The translations under genes and the position numbers were made by a program. The notes below the pieces were generated by a model. The model did not search any database. It was not told where the DNA came from and saw only the letters and a program-made list of their open reading frames with translations. Below, in pieces: positions 1-14,510 of a stretch of DNA of 64,000 bases; positions within the stretch are counted from its first letter, which is position 1, and each line of letters opens with the position of its first letter. Origin of the DNA: Monarcha castaneiventris obscurior (Eukaryota > Chordata > Aves > Passeriformes > Monarchidae); contig JAMPIT010000539.1 in NCBI GenBank assembly GCA_026261815.1, positions 4,666,501-4,730,500 on the forward strand. The letters run 5' to 3'.

Positions 1-315
1 AAGCTGTTCTTGACTTTATGAAATCTTAGCCTGGGAGGGATAAAAGGCTGCACGTAAACAAATTCAGGAGTTATTTACTGGAGTTTACAGATGGATGGGC
101 AGCCTGGCTGGAGCCCAGCATGTACCTTAAAGGCATTGGAGAAAACATCTCTTACCCACCTGAACTTGCCCACAGAGAAAACTCACATGTGGTATTAACT
201 CACATGTGACTTCTTATTGTAAATATTGTGGTCATACTGGGATATTTTTTCTTAACTACTCTCAGTGCTGTCTCGGTTAGAAGCACACGACTGACTCATT
301 CCTGCATCTGGGTAT

Positions 316-323
316 TGACGTCA
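316..323. promoter_or_regulatory. Perfect CRE octamer (TGACGTCA)
   Basis: TGACGTCA is the full palindromic cAMP-response element bound by CREB/ATF dimers. CpG-containing octamers are depleted in AT-rich, methylated DNA like this. No promoter is recognisable nearby, so function is unknown. Confidence 0.45.
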
Positions 324-3300
324 TTGTGATGCACTTTTCATTTCTAGCATGAGTGTTCCAGTCTCTCCAGTATGGAATTTAAATGAATACATGATGCCCT
401 TTATTATTACTAAGAAGTAAATGAACTAGAAAAATTACATTCATGGTCTTTCCAACTCATTCTCTATTGCACTGAACATATTGGACATCAGAGCCTGTCA
501 ACACAGTGATCTGAAACTGTCTCCTTCAGTGTTTCATTCCTAAGAGCCTGAATTATTCATCAGAGATTTTACTATGTTAACATATTCTTATGATCACGTT
601 GACTTTAATTCCAGTGCATGAAAAAGCAAGTTTGCTGTTTCTCTTTGCGTAAAAACAGATAAATGTATTAATGCTTCATCAGACACCCTTCTAAGTCCTT
701 TGTAGCAAGTCAGAGCAGAATGAAGCACAAAGTAATGTCAGATCACATCAAATGAAAGTGTTTATAACAGCCAAGGTGTGATGGTGAAGCTAGCTAGAAC
801 TAGTGAAGAAGTTTCTGGAGGCCTGGATGGAGAAAGTTGAAGAGTTTTATTCTTCAGGATGGGCAGCCTGCAGCAGGATGCCTTCCATGAGGTCCACATA
901 TGCCACCCATGTCACAGCACTGGGACATGGGGAGTCAGAAATGCCCTGGGAAAATTAGAATACTCTGAAGGTCTGGAGCTGTGATTCAGTTACTGCTGGG
1001 GAAGCATGAGAGGTTTATTTTCTTTTCTTTTTTTATTTTTTTTTTCTCGTTTGGTGATAAAATAAATGTATTTTAGAGAGTTTCTCTGAATTGATGCTCA
1101 GGGGTTTCTTTAGTGACCAGCACCATGACAAGGGACAAAGCAAAAGCAAATTGATGTTTTGGGAGGAGAAATTGCATTCTATTGTGTCAGAGGACAAAAA
1201 GGCTCTGATGGCTTTTTCTGAAACCTTATCAAAACAATGATAGTTATAGGGCTATTTAGAAGCTTGCAAATGAGATTTCAGAGTGAACATTTACACATGT
1301 GCATAACATACACAATGATGTCATGGTTTTAGCTTTGCCAGTGGAAGTGAAGGTCAGCATGCTGGAGCAGAGCTCTGAGCCAGAATCCATGCAATCCTTG
1401 TGCTTCGAGTGCTCACTTGGAGAGAAAGGCAACTGTGGGTTTACGTGTTCAGAATGTTTGTTTTCATGTAGCCATAAAGCATCACGAGGGTCATTTCCAG
1501 GTCAGCTCAGAATGACAACTCATGCCAAGGGGACGTGTGCTCCTGCTGTGGGAGCTCACAGCAGGGTGACAGAGAACAGGAATAGTTCCTGACTGTTCAC
1601 ATGCTCCTACATTTGGGGAGAGGCCCGGTGCTGTGGACAAAGCTAAATAAACTTAGTATGAACAGAACCCAGGAAATGCATTTTGGGCTCCGAGTGCATC
1701 TCAAACAACTGAACATTACCATTCATGCAAAAAAGATCTCTTAAAAATACTGGCATCGTTTAAATGTGGGTCGAGTATGAATTTCTTAGATACTAAATTT
1801 AAGCATAAGCATAAAGTAGGCCAAATAGGATTGTGGGTTGTTTTTTTGGTTTGGGTTTTGGTTTTGGTGGGTTTTACTTGTTCCCCTCTCTGATTTCTTT
1901 CTTTTTCTTGTGTTTTGGTCTAAATCAGATTTTTAAAAGCTTCCATGATTTGGAATTGCTTGGAAAGTTTGTTTAAGGAACTCCTGTCCACAGGCTTTCT
2001 TAAATAAGTTGTATCCAGTGACTTTGTCACTGACAGTTTAGGGGATGCCAGCAGAGGGAAGATGGGATATGCTGGGCACAAGCTGATGCCATGGGGAGCT
2101 CTTGTCCACCCGTCTCTGCTGGTCAGTTTTGAAGGCAGTGATTGTGTGAATCCCACCCACAGACCTGGGTAAAGACCATGACCTGGGTGAGGTCTGGGCT
2201 TTCCAGTTCACACACAGCTGGGTTTCCTTGGCTGCTGGCTGTCCAGGAGCCATGGGAAAGGGGTGCCTGTGTTTCCCCATCTGAAGGCAGTGGGGGAGCC
2301 CTGCCAGAGCCTCCTGAAGCTGAGCAAACCTGAACTGTCCATGTTCTCCAAGGGGAAATCCTGGAAGCAGAATAGTGTCTTTTCCCACTGACTTTTGCTA
2401 AATGAAGCAAATCAGCAGTCTGGTAATTATAATCTGTCTGTTTTGAAAACTATTACTCTCAAGCACTCAGCAAGCAGAGGCTTTTGATACGTATATTCAC
2501 AATACATGTCTAAAGTACTGCCATTTCATTTGGAATATTAAAGGAAAAACTATTTTAAAATTCGCTGCCTAGGGATATGTATTTTTTGTAGCAGGCACAT
2601 TTATGTAAAGCCAACTTAATTTTCAATATTCGTATTTTGTGAATGTGAATTCAACATATATATTTAATTATAGTTGGGAAGGAGTCCTGTATTGTGCTGA
2701 CTGGTATTGCATTTCATTGGTAGCAAAATCATGACACGAGTGCATGCTTAAAAGTTTGTATGCTGCATATTTTCACCTGAGGTTTGAAAATACCATCCTA
2801 TGAAATAGTTTGTGTAAAAATTATTAAGTAATGCTGAATATGACACCTCTTTACTCCTACATATTTTGCAAACGGAAAAAAAAAGCTAAATTCAGTAACA
2901 AAATCTTCATTGCTAATTGCTACTTAAACCTCTGTGACCTTAGATTTTTCTCTGGTGTTTAGCTTTGAATAAATTATTTTTAAAAGCCCTCAATGCGTGC
3001 CTTAAGTTACTGTTTTTAGCGTATTTCCATGAAGTTTTGAGAGCCAGGTACAGACCACGAATGGATGTGGTGTAAAAGAGGTGGAGGAAAGGTGATAGCA
3101 CATTTTGCACGGCTGTTCTGTGAGGAGGGCAGGCAGCACTGAAGCCTTTATGTCAAACAGAAGCATCAAAGCTTTGAGCCCTGAGTGCTGTGACCGCTGC
3201 CAGAAGAAATATGACAATTCTCAAGACAAAGCAACCCCCCTTCCACCCCCGTGTGCTCTGGATGTGAATATCACCTCCCTGGTGCATGCTGGTTTGTGAA

Positions 3301-5406
3301 GCTCGTTGAGAAACACTCTCTCTTTCATTCCATTGAATATTTTTTGGCTTTGTATTTTCTGGTTTTGCATTTGGCAATTGTTAGTGTTCAGCTCTGCCCT
3401 GTGCACACCTGACTCGTGGTTTGCTCACAGATTTCATGGCTTGATCTGCCCTGCCACTCTAACCTTTCAGGTGGTTTTCAGAGTGTGGTTTAAAGGCTGT
3501 GCTTCAGATTTGATCTCATGCATGAGGATTTCCTCCTTGTCTGTAGAATTTCATGTTGTTTGTTCTTGGAAAAGAAGGACAACCAGCAATACCTCCCCTT
3601 GAAATCTGTTCCTGTTTGTGAGGTAAAGAGCTGGGGGCACCAGCACCCATCCCCTTCCCAAGGACCAGAGTTCTGCCTCAGGATGGGAAGAGCACCTAGA
3701 ACAATCTACATGTGAGGGCACTTGAAGGATGCAAAAGCACAAAAGATCAAACCCAAATTCAAAATAAATTAGAAAAATGTCCCCTGTTCTTAGCTTTCTT
3801 ATCAGCATTTTGCTTTCTAGGAACTTCATCTTCTGCACTTTGCTTTGTACAAGAATTACAAAGTCCTGCAACAGTTTTCCTTCATATCTTGATTTAAACT
3901 GTTAGTTTAATACATAACTAGGAGATGAAATATTCTAGGAATATGGAGTTATGCTAAAATAAGATTGAGAACTTTAGTTTGATGCATAACATCTATTTAA
4001 AGTAGTCACGTAATTTATTGGAGCTGAGCTTGTACTGAAATAATTCTGCAGTTTCATTATCACTTTTGTAGGCAGACCTCTGATCTAGATAACCAGGGGA
4101 ATGCTATTTTGGAAGAAAATATTCAGAATGCCTTCCTCTTTTTGAATTACAGGGGAATAAAAAGAGAATACTTCTCTTGTGAATCAAAGGATGATATTTA
4201 TTAAGAATTCCAGAGCTTGCTTTTCTTGAAACTTAAAATAGAACGTTGAGAGTTCTTCACCTTAACAAAATGCTAGGTTTCTAAAAACTGAAGGATTTCT
4301 GATCCATATATTCTGGCAGACTTTAAAATGGGGTTATTTTTGTCCAAACTGTGAGCCAGGTTTAGCAGTTTTGAGCAAAGTACGTGTCTGTAGGCTCTGC
4401 ATTGTGGTAGTCCTTCAAATCATCCTGATATCTTAAAAGCTGAGATCCATCTCTGAAATACAAAATTGTTGGGGTTTTATTATAGAGAGACTTTTGGAAC
4501 TGATTCAAAGTAGCTGTAAATCAAAGCTGCAGCCTCTGTGTTTCCCTCTCAAAGGTGGCTTTGGAAAGCACCTGCTTGTGACCCTGACGTTTCAGGCTCC
4601 TGAAACTGCAGCAAATTATGGAGAGTGGAAAATGGTCATGAGCACCTTTTCTCTGCATTGTGGCAGCAGGCCAGTGATGCATGCAATGCAGGTGGGTTCT
4701 GCATTAGTCTCTGGACAACTCTTGGCTCTCTCTGTTCTGTGGCTGTGTCTGCAGGGCTCTGAGTGTGCAGGGAAAGGGGAGCAGAGATGTGGCAGGGAGA
4801 GCTGCTGGAGATCTGCTCTGTGAAACACACCCCTGTGGTGAGCAATAGAGATCAGGTCAGATCTTGAAGCACACGCAGCCAAGCTGCTGTGTTTCAGAGA
4901 ACTGCTAGAACTTCTGCAAATAGTTTGGTTCACATGTTTGGGTTGTTTATTTTGTTTTGTTTTGTTTTTTCTCAGCATTTCATACGCTGCCAATAACAGG
5001 AGCCAGGAAGCTGCTGTGATCTGCAGCATGATTTTGGCAGTTTTTCTTGATAGAGGTTGAAAAAGCTTGAACCCTACCAGAACTCTCCTTCCCTCAGTAG
5101 CAAAAGGGAAGTTAACCTCTTTTGTCTGTAAATGCTTTAGAAAGAAATAGTTGGGGAACTTACCTAAAGCTCCAAGCCATGAGAAAGCTTCATTGGGCAA
5201 AGTCATCCAGTGTGTGTGGGGATGGAAAAAGCTCAGACTGTGACCAAGGACAGCTGCAAGTCCAGTCCTGGTTCTGACTGAAGACAGAGCTTTCATTGCA
5301 CGATTGGTTTTTTCTCCAGAAAGAAAAGCCTGATTGCTGATCTCTGACGTGTTTCATAAATAACTGTTGCATTTATCTGATCTGATGATTTTGGGGAGAT
5401 ATATTC

Positions 5407-5412
<6 letters not shown>

Positions 5413-5438
<26 letters not shown>
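5413..5438. repeat. Poly-T tract (T26)
   Basis: An uninterrupted run of 26 T. It could be the trace of a retroposed poly-A tail on the minus strand, but no recognisable retrocopy adjoins it on either side. Confidence 0.95.
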
Positions 5439-7453
5439 GCACTAACAAACTTCCTGATGAAAACTCTTCTACAGAAGGGATGTTTCCTGGTAGTTTTTGT
5501 ATTGGGGAAGAAGCAGGGAATAACCATTTTATATGGTATTTAAATAAACTGAGAGGGAAGACAAGCACTGAGAGTCTTCACTGAGAGTTTAAGACTCTCA
5601 CCATGTTGTTGCAAGGACCACGGGGCACTGACCATGGAGGTTTCATGAATCATCAGACCTAACCCTTATATCTGTGAATTACACTAAATTATATGCAGGT
5701 AGTGCTAGAATTTCCTACCTTTCTTTTTTTTTTAGGCTATTTCTTCTTGGCACCGTGGGAACATTTAGTCCCCCATTTTCTTTTGAGACTCTCCAAGCAA
5801 TAGATTACAACTTATCCACAGTACTCTGTTTAGTAAACTAAATGTTCATTTTGGCTAACTGCTCCAGTGCTGCTAGCTTTGTTGCCTGAGAGAAATTGAA
5901 AAGCTAGAGAAGGCTATTCATAACAACCCAATAGAGCTCTAAATATTTTTATTTCAATAGCAAGATGGGATCTTTTGGACAGCTCTTAGGAAATAAATCC
6001 TGTAGCTCATAGCTGGTTAAAAAGGATCTGGGAAGGAGAGGGCAGGGAGCTGCAAGGCCGTTTGATTGTACTTTAGACTTTAATATCTCCCTGGTCTTAT
6101 TTCAGATGCTCAGCATCTCTCTTTGCTTGCTCAGCTAATAGTACACAAAGTGATCATTAATCAAAGTAAATAATGTGGCTGTAGCAGGAAACATAAGGCA
6201 CTGAATGCAGAGAGAGTTTGCATTGATTCCAGGGGATTTTGGACAGATGGGTATCATCACTGCAATGTAAATAGATAAGGTTTCAGCTTCATGATTAGTT
6301 TTACAGATCACCTGAGCTGTGGTAATGGTAGATGAGCCCTAAGCCTCTGGTGATGTTGCTGTTTTTCAAATGTAACTTTAACTATCTTTGCACTTCACTG
6401 CAGGCCAAACTCAGGCATTCACACAGCTGCCAATGCTCAGCCCTGGTGGGCTGCAGGATGCTGGGCTGCTGTGGCTTCAGTGCATTTGGGAAGGGTTCCC
6501 AGGAGGAGTCTGCAGAGCCAAGGCTGGGAAAGGGAGCTGCTGCCACGCAGAGTCTTCACTTGTCAGCTTCGCCAGATCATCATCTAGTTTTGTGTCACAC
6601 TTCTGGGAAAATATTAATGAAGACTCTAATGAGGTGATCGTACATTTAATATGTTGTACATGATACGTAAATGTTACCCGTAGCCTTTGGGAGGCTGCAG
6701 CAGAAACAGCTGATTTGAAGGAGAGACTGTGGTAATCAGCCAGCAATATGTAAATATATGTGCAGGAGGGCAAGCAGGCTTGTTGTGTGCTGGCCCAGGA
6801 CAGGTACTGCAGTGCCAGCCACGGGGGAGGAGGAAGCCCTGCTAAGCCAGCCTGTTCCACGCTTGAGCTGAGAGCATTGGCACCTCCACAAAGAAATCCT
6901 GGTTCACCTCAATAGCAGCAGTTTTCACTTACCCACAGAGAGAGAGAGGGCTATGAGCTGGTTGCTTTAGCACTGGAGGAGGAATTTTTTGTTGTTATTC
7001 TGTGTCAATAATGTTTTGTCATTTCCTCTCTTTACAGCTTTGGAAAGAAAAAAGTTTGAAGGGATGTAATTTTTTTTTTTTCCTTCGGTCCGATGATGGA
7101 GTTGGTGGGAAATTGCAGCTGCCAGGCACTTCTCACTCAAGGCTCTGATGATTCATGAACTTGGGATAGGTTTATCCTATCTCTGGGTCATCTTAACTCT
7201 CCATCTTCTGAGCTCTAGGGCAGGAAGCAGGTAGTGCAGCCAGACTAGATGGGCTGGCACAGGAGCTGGCATTGCAGTGAGGAGAGGAAGGCAGGGAACG
7301 CTGGTGATGGATTACAGGTAGGAAAACTCTGCTTTGCTACCTGGAGTGGGAAACTCTCTCCCAAGCAAGTTTACAGCATACTTGGATTGAAACCCAGAAT
7401 CAATAAAGTCCAAGCTCTTGGAGCCATAAACACTCGTGAAGTAGCTTACACCA

Positions 7454-7566
7454 GACAGGACCTCTGGAGATCTCTGGTACATGCAGGGCTTGACTAGCTG
7501 AGCTCTCTCAAGGCCTAATCAGTTGAATTTTGGATTATGGCCAAGGCTGGAGGATCTCATCCTTCA
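7454..7566 (-). mobile_element. CR1 LINE fragment, heavily decayed, reverse orientation
   Basis: The plus strand reads GGACCTCTGGAGATCTCTGG, then TCTCAAGGCCTAATCAGTTG, AATTTTGGAT, and GGCTGGAGGATCTCATCC. This parallels the reverse complement of CR1 3' regions (CCTCTGGAGGTCTCTAGTCC, GCTCAAGGCCTTGTCCAGTT, GAGTTTTGAATATCTCCAAGG, ATGGAGATCCCAC). Several indels separate the blocks. The boundaries are approximate. Confidence 0.62.
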
Positions 7567-7910
7567 TGTTTTCATTTTTATATTGTCTAATTAAAGAATC
7601 TTCCCTTCCCCAATTGTGGAAGTCACAGAAGGTGATGTTACACAAACATCAAAATAACATGGGCAGGATTTGATTATTAAGTAGCATATTAATGTGGGAA
7701 GCTGCCCAGGTAAGTGTCATTTTACTGCCTCAGGACTGTACACCTGTTGAGCTGAGCTGCTGATCTGATCAAGGCCTGTGTAGGGCACAAAGAGTTCATT
7801 GAATTGCATGACTGGAAAAGGAAATACTGTGGGGACAAAACCAAGACTAGTAAGGTTATAGCCCAGAGAGAAAGACTTGAATTTGCCCCTTTCTAGTCCT
7901 AGCATCAGCC

Positions 7911-7932
7911 TTTTTTTTTTTTTTTTTTTTTT
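7911..7932. repeat. Poly-T tract (T22)
   Basis: An uninterrupted run of 22 T followed by CCCC. The lysine-rich start of the antisense ORF at 7717-7938 is only this tract read backwards. Confidence 0.95.
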
Positions 7933-10900
7933 CCCCATTCTGGATGGAAGATAATTCTTTAATCAAAATTTTTCACCTGAAGAGTGAAGTTGGCACCCAA
8001 GGACTGGGTTGATGTGCAAGAGAACAACAGGTATTAGATAACACACTTGGACACCAAAAAGGCCATTCACAAGCTCAAGTAAGAGGAAAACTTGGGGCTT
8101 CTTTTTTTCTCTTTTTCTAATCATCAAAACAAAATTTATTTTTAATATTTTCCTTAGAGTAGCCATGTGTTTTTATAAACATACATTTTTTAACAAGAAT
8201 TTGGGGCTTTTTCCCAACAGAAAAGCATCTCAGCTATTTCCCTTACAAAGGTGCATCATTACATAGTTTGTAAAGGTTTTGAAGGGCTTGGAGAATGTTC
8301 CCTTTGTAACTCGCACTGCATTTTGTCCAAAGAGTTACAGCTTTCTGGAACTGTGCATCCTAGCAAGTATTATTAAAGAACATTTCTGTGAGCTTTTTGC
8401 TTTGTGGAAGCATTGCAGATCTGACCTTATAATCTTTCTTGTAATACCCTACGACATAAATTCTTGCAGACCTGATAATCAAAAGTTACCTGGTGATGTG
8501 GCACCCTACTTGAGGGGGCTTGGTGAACCTCTAACAGCTGGACTCATGGAAGACTTTTTAATTAAGTGGATCACTGTGGTAATTTCATTATCTACAGACC
8601 CTTTGTTACGTTGTGTGGCATCTTGCTTTAGCTGAAGCTGCATCTCCTTTGCAGTTTGTCCCTGTGGGCTGCTTTGTCTCCCTGTCTCTGAGGCTGGCAC
8701 AGTGCAATGCTGAGCTGGATGTTTAATTTTTTTCTGTGCTGTTATTTCCTTCTCTGTGACTCTGAAGCAAATTTCTGTCGTTTGCAGAGGATTTTGGGAA
8801 TGCAGGTGTGTTAATGTTGGCTGGTTCAGATCCCTTTGCAGGAGAGCCCATGGAAGGATTGTACAGAAGTTTCAGAAGACTGAAGCTGGTGGGACTCTGC
8901 ATTGGGTCCAAAAGGTCTTTTGGCCCAGTCCATGGTCTGAATGAGGAGGAAGGGCCTGTACAGCAGGAAATGGGTTTCAAGCCATGGAAGCTGATCTCCC
9001 TGGGCAGTGCTGATGGGTGGGTGGAACACCCTTGCCCTTTCCTCATACAAATCCCCGGCTGATGCCCTCCTTCCTGAGCCTCAGATGCGTTGAAAATTGA
9101 TTTGATAATATGGGTGGCCAGCTGAAAAATCATTGGTTTTGGGTCTAGGATTTGCTATTACCTGTTTTTTTGATGCTCTAAAATTCAGCAGTATTGACTG
9201 TTTAAAATAGCTTCAGACTCCAGTGTGTGCACTTGCAGAAGGCCTCCTGCGTTCTCCAGGGCAGTGCAGAAGTGCCAGCAGGGTGCTCTGGGAGCACAGT
9301 GCTATTCACATGCAAATGCTCTTGGTCTCTGGTACACCAGAACCCAGCCCTGAAGTAGGTGTGGCAAAAAATTTTGGCATGCCTTTTGTTTCACCAGTAG
9401 AAATTTAAAAACCGCCTGTTTATGTAGAAGTTAAGGTACTGTCAAGCAGTGTGAATTCAGGGAATAATAAATGCACTGAGGAGGGATATCTAATGACTGA
9501 TTTCTACATGCCAGGCCTGAGAAAACGTAAATATTAACTCATTCATAACACAGACTTCTTAGTGGCAATGTACCCGTGTTAAAACACAGTCTTTACTTTT
9601 GAAGAGTATGAGTAAATAGGCAACACAAATAGACTGGCATCATCTCTCCAAGAATAGCAAGAAGATCTCCTGATCTGATGTGGCCATTTGCTTTGGTGCC
9701 ATAGAAATCAACAGAATAACTTGCAGAGACTTCAGAGTGAGAGACTCTGATTGCAAAATGACATTTTCCCTCCTCACCTGTAACTCAAAAGTCCTTTGTT
9801 TTGGGAGCTGTTGAGTGTAGGTGTGTAGTTGGCAGCGTGCTGGTGAAAGAAACTGTAGTAGTAGGACACATAGCAGTAAGGAGGTAGGAATACAACAAAA
9901 TCTGAGAGCAAGTGGGACATTCTTGTGCCAGCCTGTCAAATTCATAGCAGAGACAAAAAAAGTTAATGCAGAGCACTAAAGAGCAGATTTTGTTATGGCA
10001 TCTGAACTGCCCTGGTTTACATACAGTGCCATGTAAAGTGACTTTGGAAATTATTTAGTTTTTCCCTGTGCACACATGGGGTCCTGAAAATTGCACAAAT
10101 ACTGGAGTAGATTTGCTTAAAACCATAAATATTTCCCTTCTGTGAAAACCCCTTTGGTTGTTGTGGTTCAAAATAAATCACGTTTCCATGCATTTTGACT
10201 TCCTTGAGCATTCTGGGAGATAATAAACTACTTCATTTGCAGGGTGATATTTCATATGTGGGTGTATGGGACCCTCACATCCATTTTGCAGCTATTTGCT
10301 TTATCACTTACTTCATCTGTGCCTGACCCTTCTCCATCAGTGGAGCTTGACATATTCTGCAGGATTCCTGCTGGCTCTGGTTTGCAGGGAAGATCTATTT
10401 CTTCCTTAAACTATAAATATGTGGGTGCTATCGCTCAGCTTCTCTGCAGTGGCTGTTTATGCTATAAGCAGTCTTTGGGGCTCTTTGATCCCAAACCACT
10501 TGGTGATTCTCGCACGTCTGATGGTGGCTGCAGTTTGAACCAGCCCTCAAACCAAAGAGGCCAGAGGGGATTCCCTCAGAGGTCAGAGAGCATTAAGCAT
10601 GAGCCCTGTGGCAGCATCCAAGAGGTTTTTAGGGTCAGAACACTTCTGTGGCTCTGGGATGGCTGAGGATTTCCTGACATAGGCAAACAGTGAGTTCAAT
10701 GATTTTGGGGTGCCTTTGTGGCATTGTAAGATGCATCCAGTAGGGTGTCTGATTCATCTTGCTGGAGGAGGCTGGGAAAAGAGAAAAATGACCAAAGGAG
10801 TAAAGCAGAAAGGCTGAAAGGGAAGAATAGGAGAATTTTCATTGCTCTGAATACCTGAGATCAGGTACCAGCACTGTGCAGCTGGAGATGGCCCTTGCTT

Positions 10901-13900
10901 GTGCAAGTAACACCAAATACCTCCCATCTGTGGCTCTGGCAGTGCCTGGCAGCAGGGAGATCTGTCATTGTTAGAAGTTGTGTGTGTAAAGAAATGCTGA
11001 GCCCCTGCAGATGATGCTGGCTCCAGAATGCCCCCATGTGCAGCTGGTTTTTTGCAAATAAACCTGCTGATCCTCTGGGTAACAGTCAGTCGTGGGGCAA
11101 TCCCTGGAAACTGGTTCAGTGTCATGGACACTGTGACCCACAGCCAAGATGCCTCAGGTGGCTCTCAAATCTGTGCTGTGTTGGGGCTGTCCTTTCCTGA
11201 GGTGGAGATAATCAGGCCAAGAACACACTTTACTCCTGTGGGAAGTGGTCACCGCCATCACCCAGTCATGGAAACTTGTTCCCAAATGTGTGTATTGATA
11301 GAATTCCAATGTTAAAAAGACAAGGTGACATTCCTGTGTCTTCTCCCAAGAAGTTTTACTCACCTACTGCTTCTCACCAATGGCAATATTGTGTAATTTT
11401 AAACAAGTGATTTACTTACTACTATCTGGTGCTTCTTACTAAGAGGTTTTTTTCCTCAGGGTGCAGTGAGAGATATTTCTTTGAAGTTGTTAACCTCAAT
11501 GAAACTGAGCAAACTAGTAACTTAAAAGCTTTCTGGGATTTCTAGTGAAAGACAAAATTTTAAAAATTGAAATATTGACAAAAATACGGTAAAATACAGT
11601 TGAAAGCAATGAGTGGTAGCTCCATGCATGCAGCATGGGTCCTGTTTTCTTGTTTGAAGAAGTTATTTATTTAGTCATGCACTCAAAAACAGCTCAATTA
11701 TAAAAACAAGCCCTAGCGAACTTTTTTCTCCGAGTGCTTTAAACTGGGAAACTGCCTGAGTAATTTTCTTCTGAGTACAAGTAATTACTCAGGTTTGCAC
11801 TCAGTGACTTTGCTTTTATTAAGGTTTAGAAACAATACTGTATTTTAAATCCCATTATTCTTTTCATCCCCAGCATTAAGCAGAACATTAGTGAGCCAGC
11901 TGAGGGGCATAGGGTGAACACAGAGATATTTTCTTTGTTTGGGGAGGAAAATAGTGATTGACATTTATCAGTGGTTAATAAATTCTGTGGCTATAGTCAG
12001 TTTGTAGCAGCAACAAAGATTGTTTTATAAAGCTATTTCCTCAGTAAATGACATTTTAAAATTTCCTTGATTATTCATCTTTCTGGCTTTGAAAATTTCT
12101 AATTTATTTTAGAAGCTGGGTCATAATGAGCTTGCAGGCAGCTTATCACATAATTTCCAAGAGACATCAACACCGGTCTGTGGTTGTATTTTTGCTTCTG
12201 ATAGTATGTGTTTGCTTTATGCTTTGCTAAGCATTAAGATAAAAAATACACTTTATGGTAATTGGGAGCCCTGCCTGTGCTCCTCTGGAGGAAAGATGAT
12301 GTCAGGGGTTTCTTATCTATCAATATGCCCCTGAAAACAGGTGTCGGTGCCTTTGTGAAAACCCTGTAGTGGGAGATGGCAGTGGGGAGGTGACTGCAGC
12401 TGCTGTGTGACTCTGTGATGATGAATTCCCATCGGTGGCAAAGGAATTGTCTTCATCCTGCTCAATATTTATTTTCCCATATCAAATGAGCTTAGAAAGC
12501 AAACACCACATTCCCTGATCCTCCAGAGGCTGAGACTCCAGAACCTGAAGAACTGGATTTGGGCCATGAAAATTTGTCTTCTGGGGTGCAGGAGCTTTCC
12601 TTCCTGGGGCCCCAGGCCGATAAGAAAAGAAATTGTAGTGGTGACCCTGAGCCTGCAGAGCAGGAAATGTGGCCAAGGCTCCCTCAGCTCCAGGAGGTTT
12701 CCTGGCCTGGCTCTTGGGGGTTTGCAGCCCCCTGTGCTGAAAGGAGCCCATGGGCTGACCGTGGCCATTCCCCTGCTGCAGTCAGACAACACGTGTCTCA
12801 CAAATGAACACTTCCAGATGCATCTCCAGCCGTGCTCCCAAATGCTGTGTGCTAAGTGAAATGCATTGTTAGCTTTTATCTTACAAGTAGGGTTTTCAAA
12901 TAATCATCCATCAAAACCCGTCATATTTTGGGAAGCTTTACACTCAATAGAACAGGCAACTGAAACATTATCTTCCAGTATTCTCACAGCAAGGACACTT
13001 AAAATTCAGGCTGTGTTGGGGGGACAACACAGCAATGAATACACGGAGACAGGATTGAGAATAGATTTTTCCAAGTCAGAAGGATTAATCCCAACTCCCA
13101 CTGAAGATTTAGCTCTTTCCATGTGGGATGCAAGCCTTGTGGCTCTGAAATAATTAGCATGCAGAGTTAGTGTGTGTTACACAAGATAAAAATGGACTTT
13201 CTTTAAAAATCATAATGAGTACAAAAAATAATTACTTTGAAAACTTAAGTAGTATAACAGCTTCTACCCATTTGTTTATGAGCTCATAAAGGAGGTATAA
13301 AGATGACTACACAGCTCTGAAGTTTTGGAATTGGGGTCAGTTGTTAACTTGGCTTCCTTCTAACAAAAAATTCTTTGCTATCAACACCAGATAGCCAATA
13401 AATGGACTTTTTCATACATCTGCCTTTGCTAGGGATGAGAGGTGAATATACAGAGTTGTGTCATGCTGAAAGCCAGAGTAGATGCTTTTTCCCCCAAATT
13501 TAAGCCTCCAGCCTGAAGATGTTGCACCATGAGGGTGTTGTGCATTTCCTTGAGCCTTCGGTTACAGATGAAAAAAGTTTGATTTATTCGTTCGGGATCT
13601 TTGCAGAGATTTATTTACATAAATTACATTGAATTACCCACAGTAAATGGACTGTTTCTCCCCATCTCACCATTTGGGGGGGCTGATTTAGGTGGTGAGG
13701 ACAGGAGACCTCAAGCTGTGCTGCAGTCAGCGGAGGAGCAGGATCTCCTGGGATGCAGCTGGATGGCCCCAGTGTGCCCCAGCACCTGTCTCACTTGAAC
13801 ATGAAAGAAGCACGCAGACTCAAGCAATCAGGACAGGACCACCAGGCAGGAAAAGCCCCTGCCCTTCTTTATTCAGTCATTTTTTTATGTTTCTAAAGAC

Positions 13901-14510
13901 AACCGTGGATTGGAAGATGAGGTTATCACCTCTCCAACTCCACAGGACACTGACACAGTCTATCATCTTTCTGCACCTTAGGAGAAAGGAATGCAAAACA
14001 ATACAGGAATTCAAAACAATATAGGCTGGTTAGGAAAACAAGGACTATGTTTATAGAAAATGCATGAGAAATTCTATTACAGAAATAAAAACATCGAAAC
14101 ACTGCAGAACCCAGGGCGACACAGCACCAGCAGCACCTCTGAATCCCTGTCTGAATTCTCTCCGAGCCTGGCTGTGGCCATTGGGGTGTCCATGCACAGC
14201 TCTAGGTAGGGCATTACAGCTCCCAGCTGCTGTTTGCTTCGGAGAGTTCAGCACTGAGGGCTGGGTTTGCCTCCCTGTGTGGGTGTTTCTGCAATGTGGA
14301 GCTGCAGGGAGCAGCTGGATTGCACCAGGACCACGGCACCTTCCATTAGGTGCACAGGAAAGGATGCAGGATTTTCTCCTCTGTTTTCCAACATGACAAA
14401 TAACTTAGAAATAACAGCAAAGGGATCTTTCAGTTATAAAGTGATTAAGAAAGGGGGGGAATGGGTCTTTATAGGAATATGCATCTCTGTGTAATAAAAT
14501 ATTGAATGTG

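Larger units (their letters stand above)
1..7453. other. Non-coding region, AT-rich, left edge
   Basis: No exon is supported. ORFs here are short and unrelated to known families, apart from one unusually long orphan frame (4616-5296, minus) discussed in the findings. The stretch holds the CRE octamer, T/G-rich tracts near 1838-1877 and 4934-4972, and the T26 tract. No interspersed repeat was recognised by eye. Confidence 0.7.

Noticed and set aside
1117..1132. RE1/NRSF-like sequence CCAGCACCATGACAAG
   Set aside because: It has about three mismatches to the consensus at informative positions.
2230..2250. Partial match to miR-1298, which lies in HTR2C introns of mammals
   Set aside because: Only about ten bases agree and the seed end does not match. 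No hairpin was evident.
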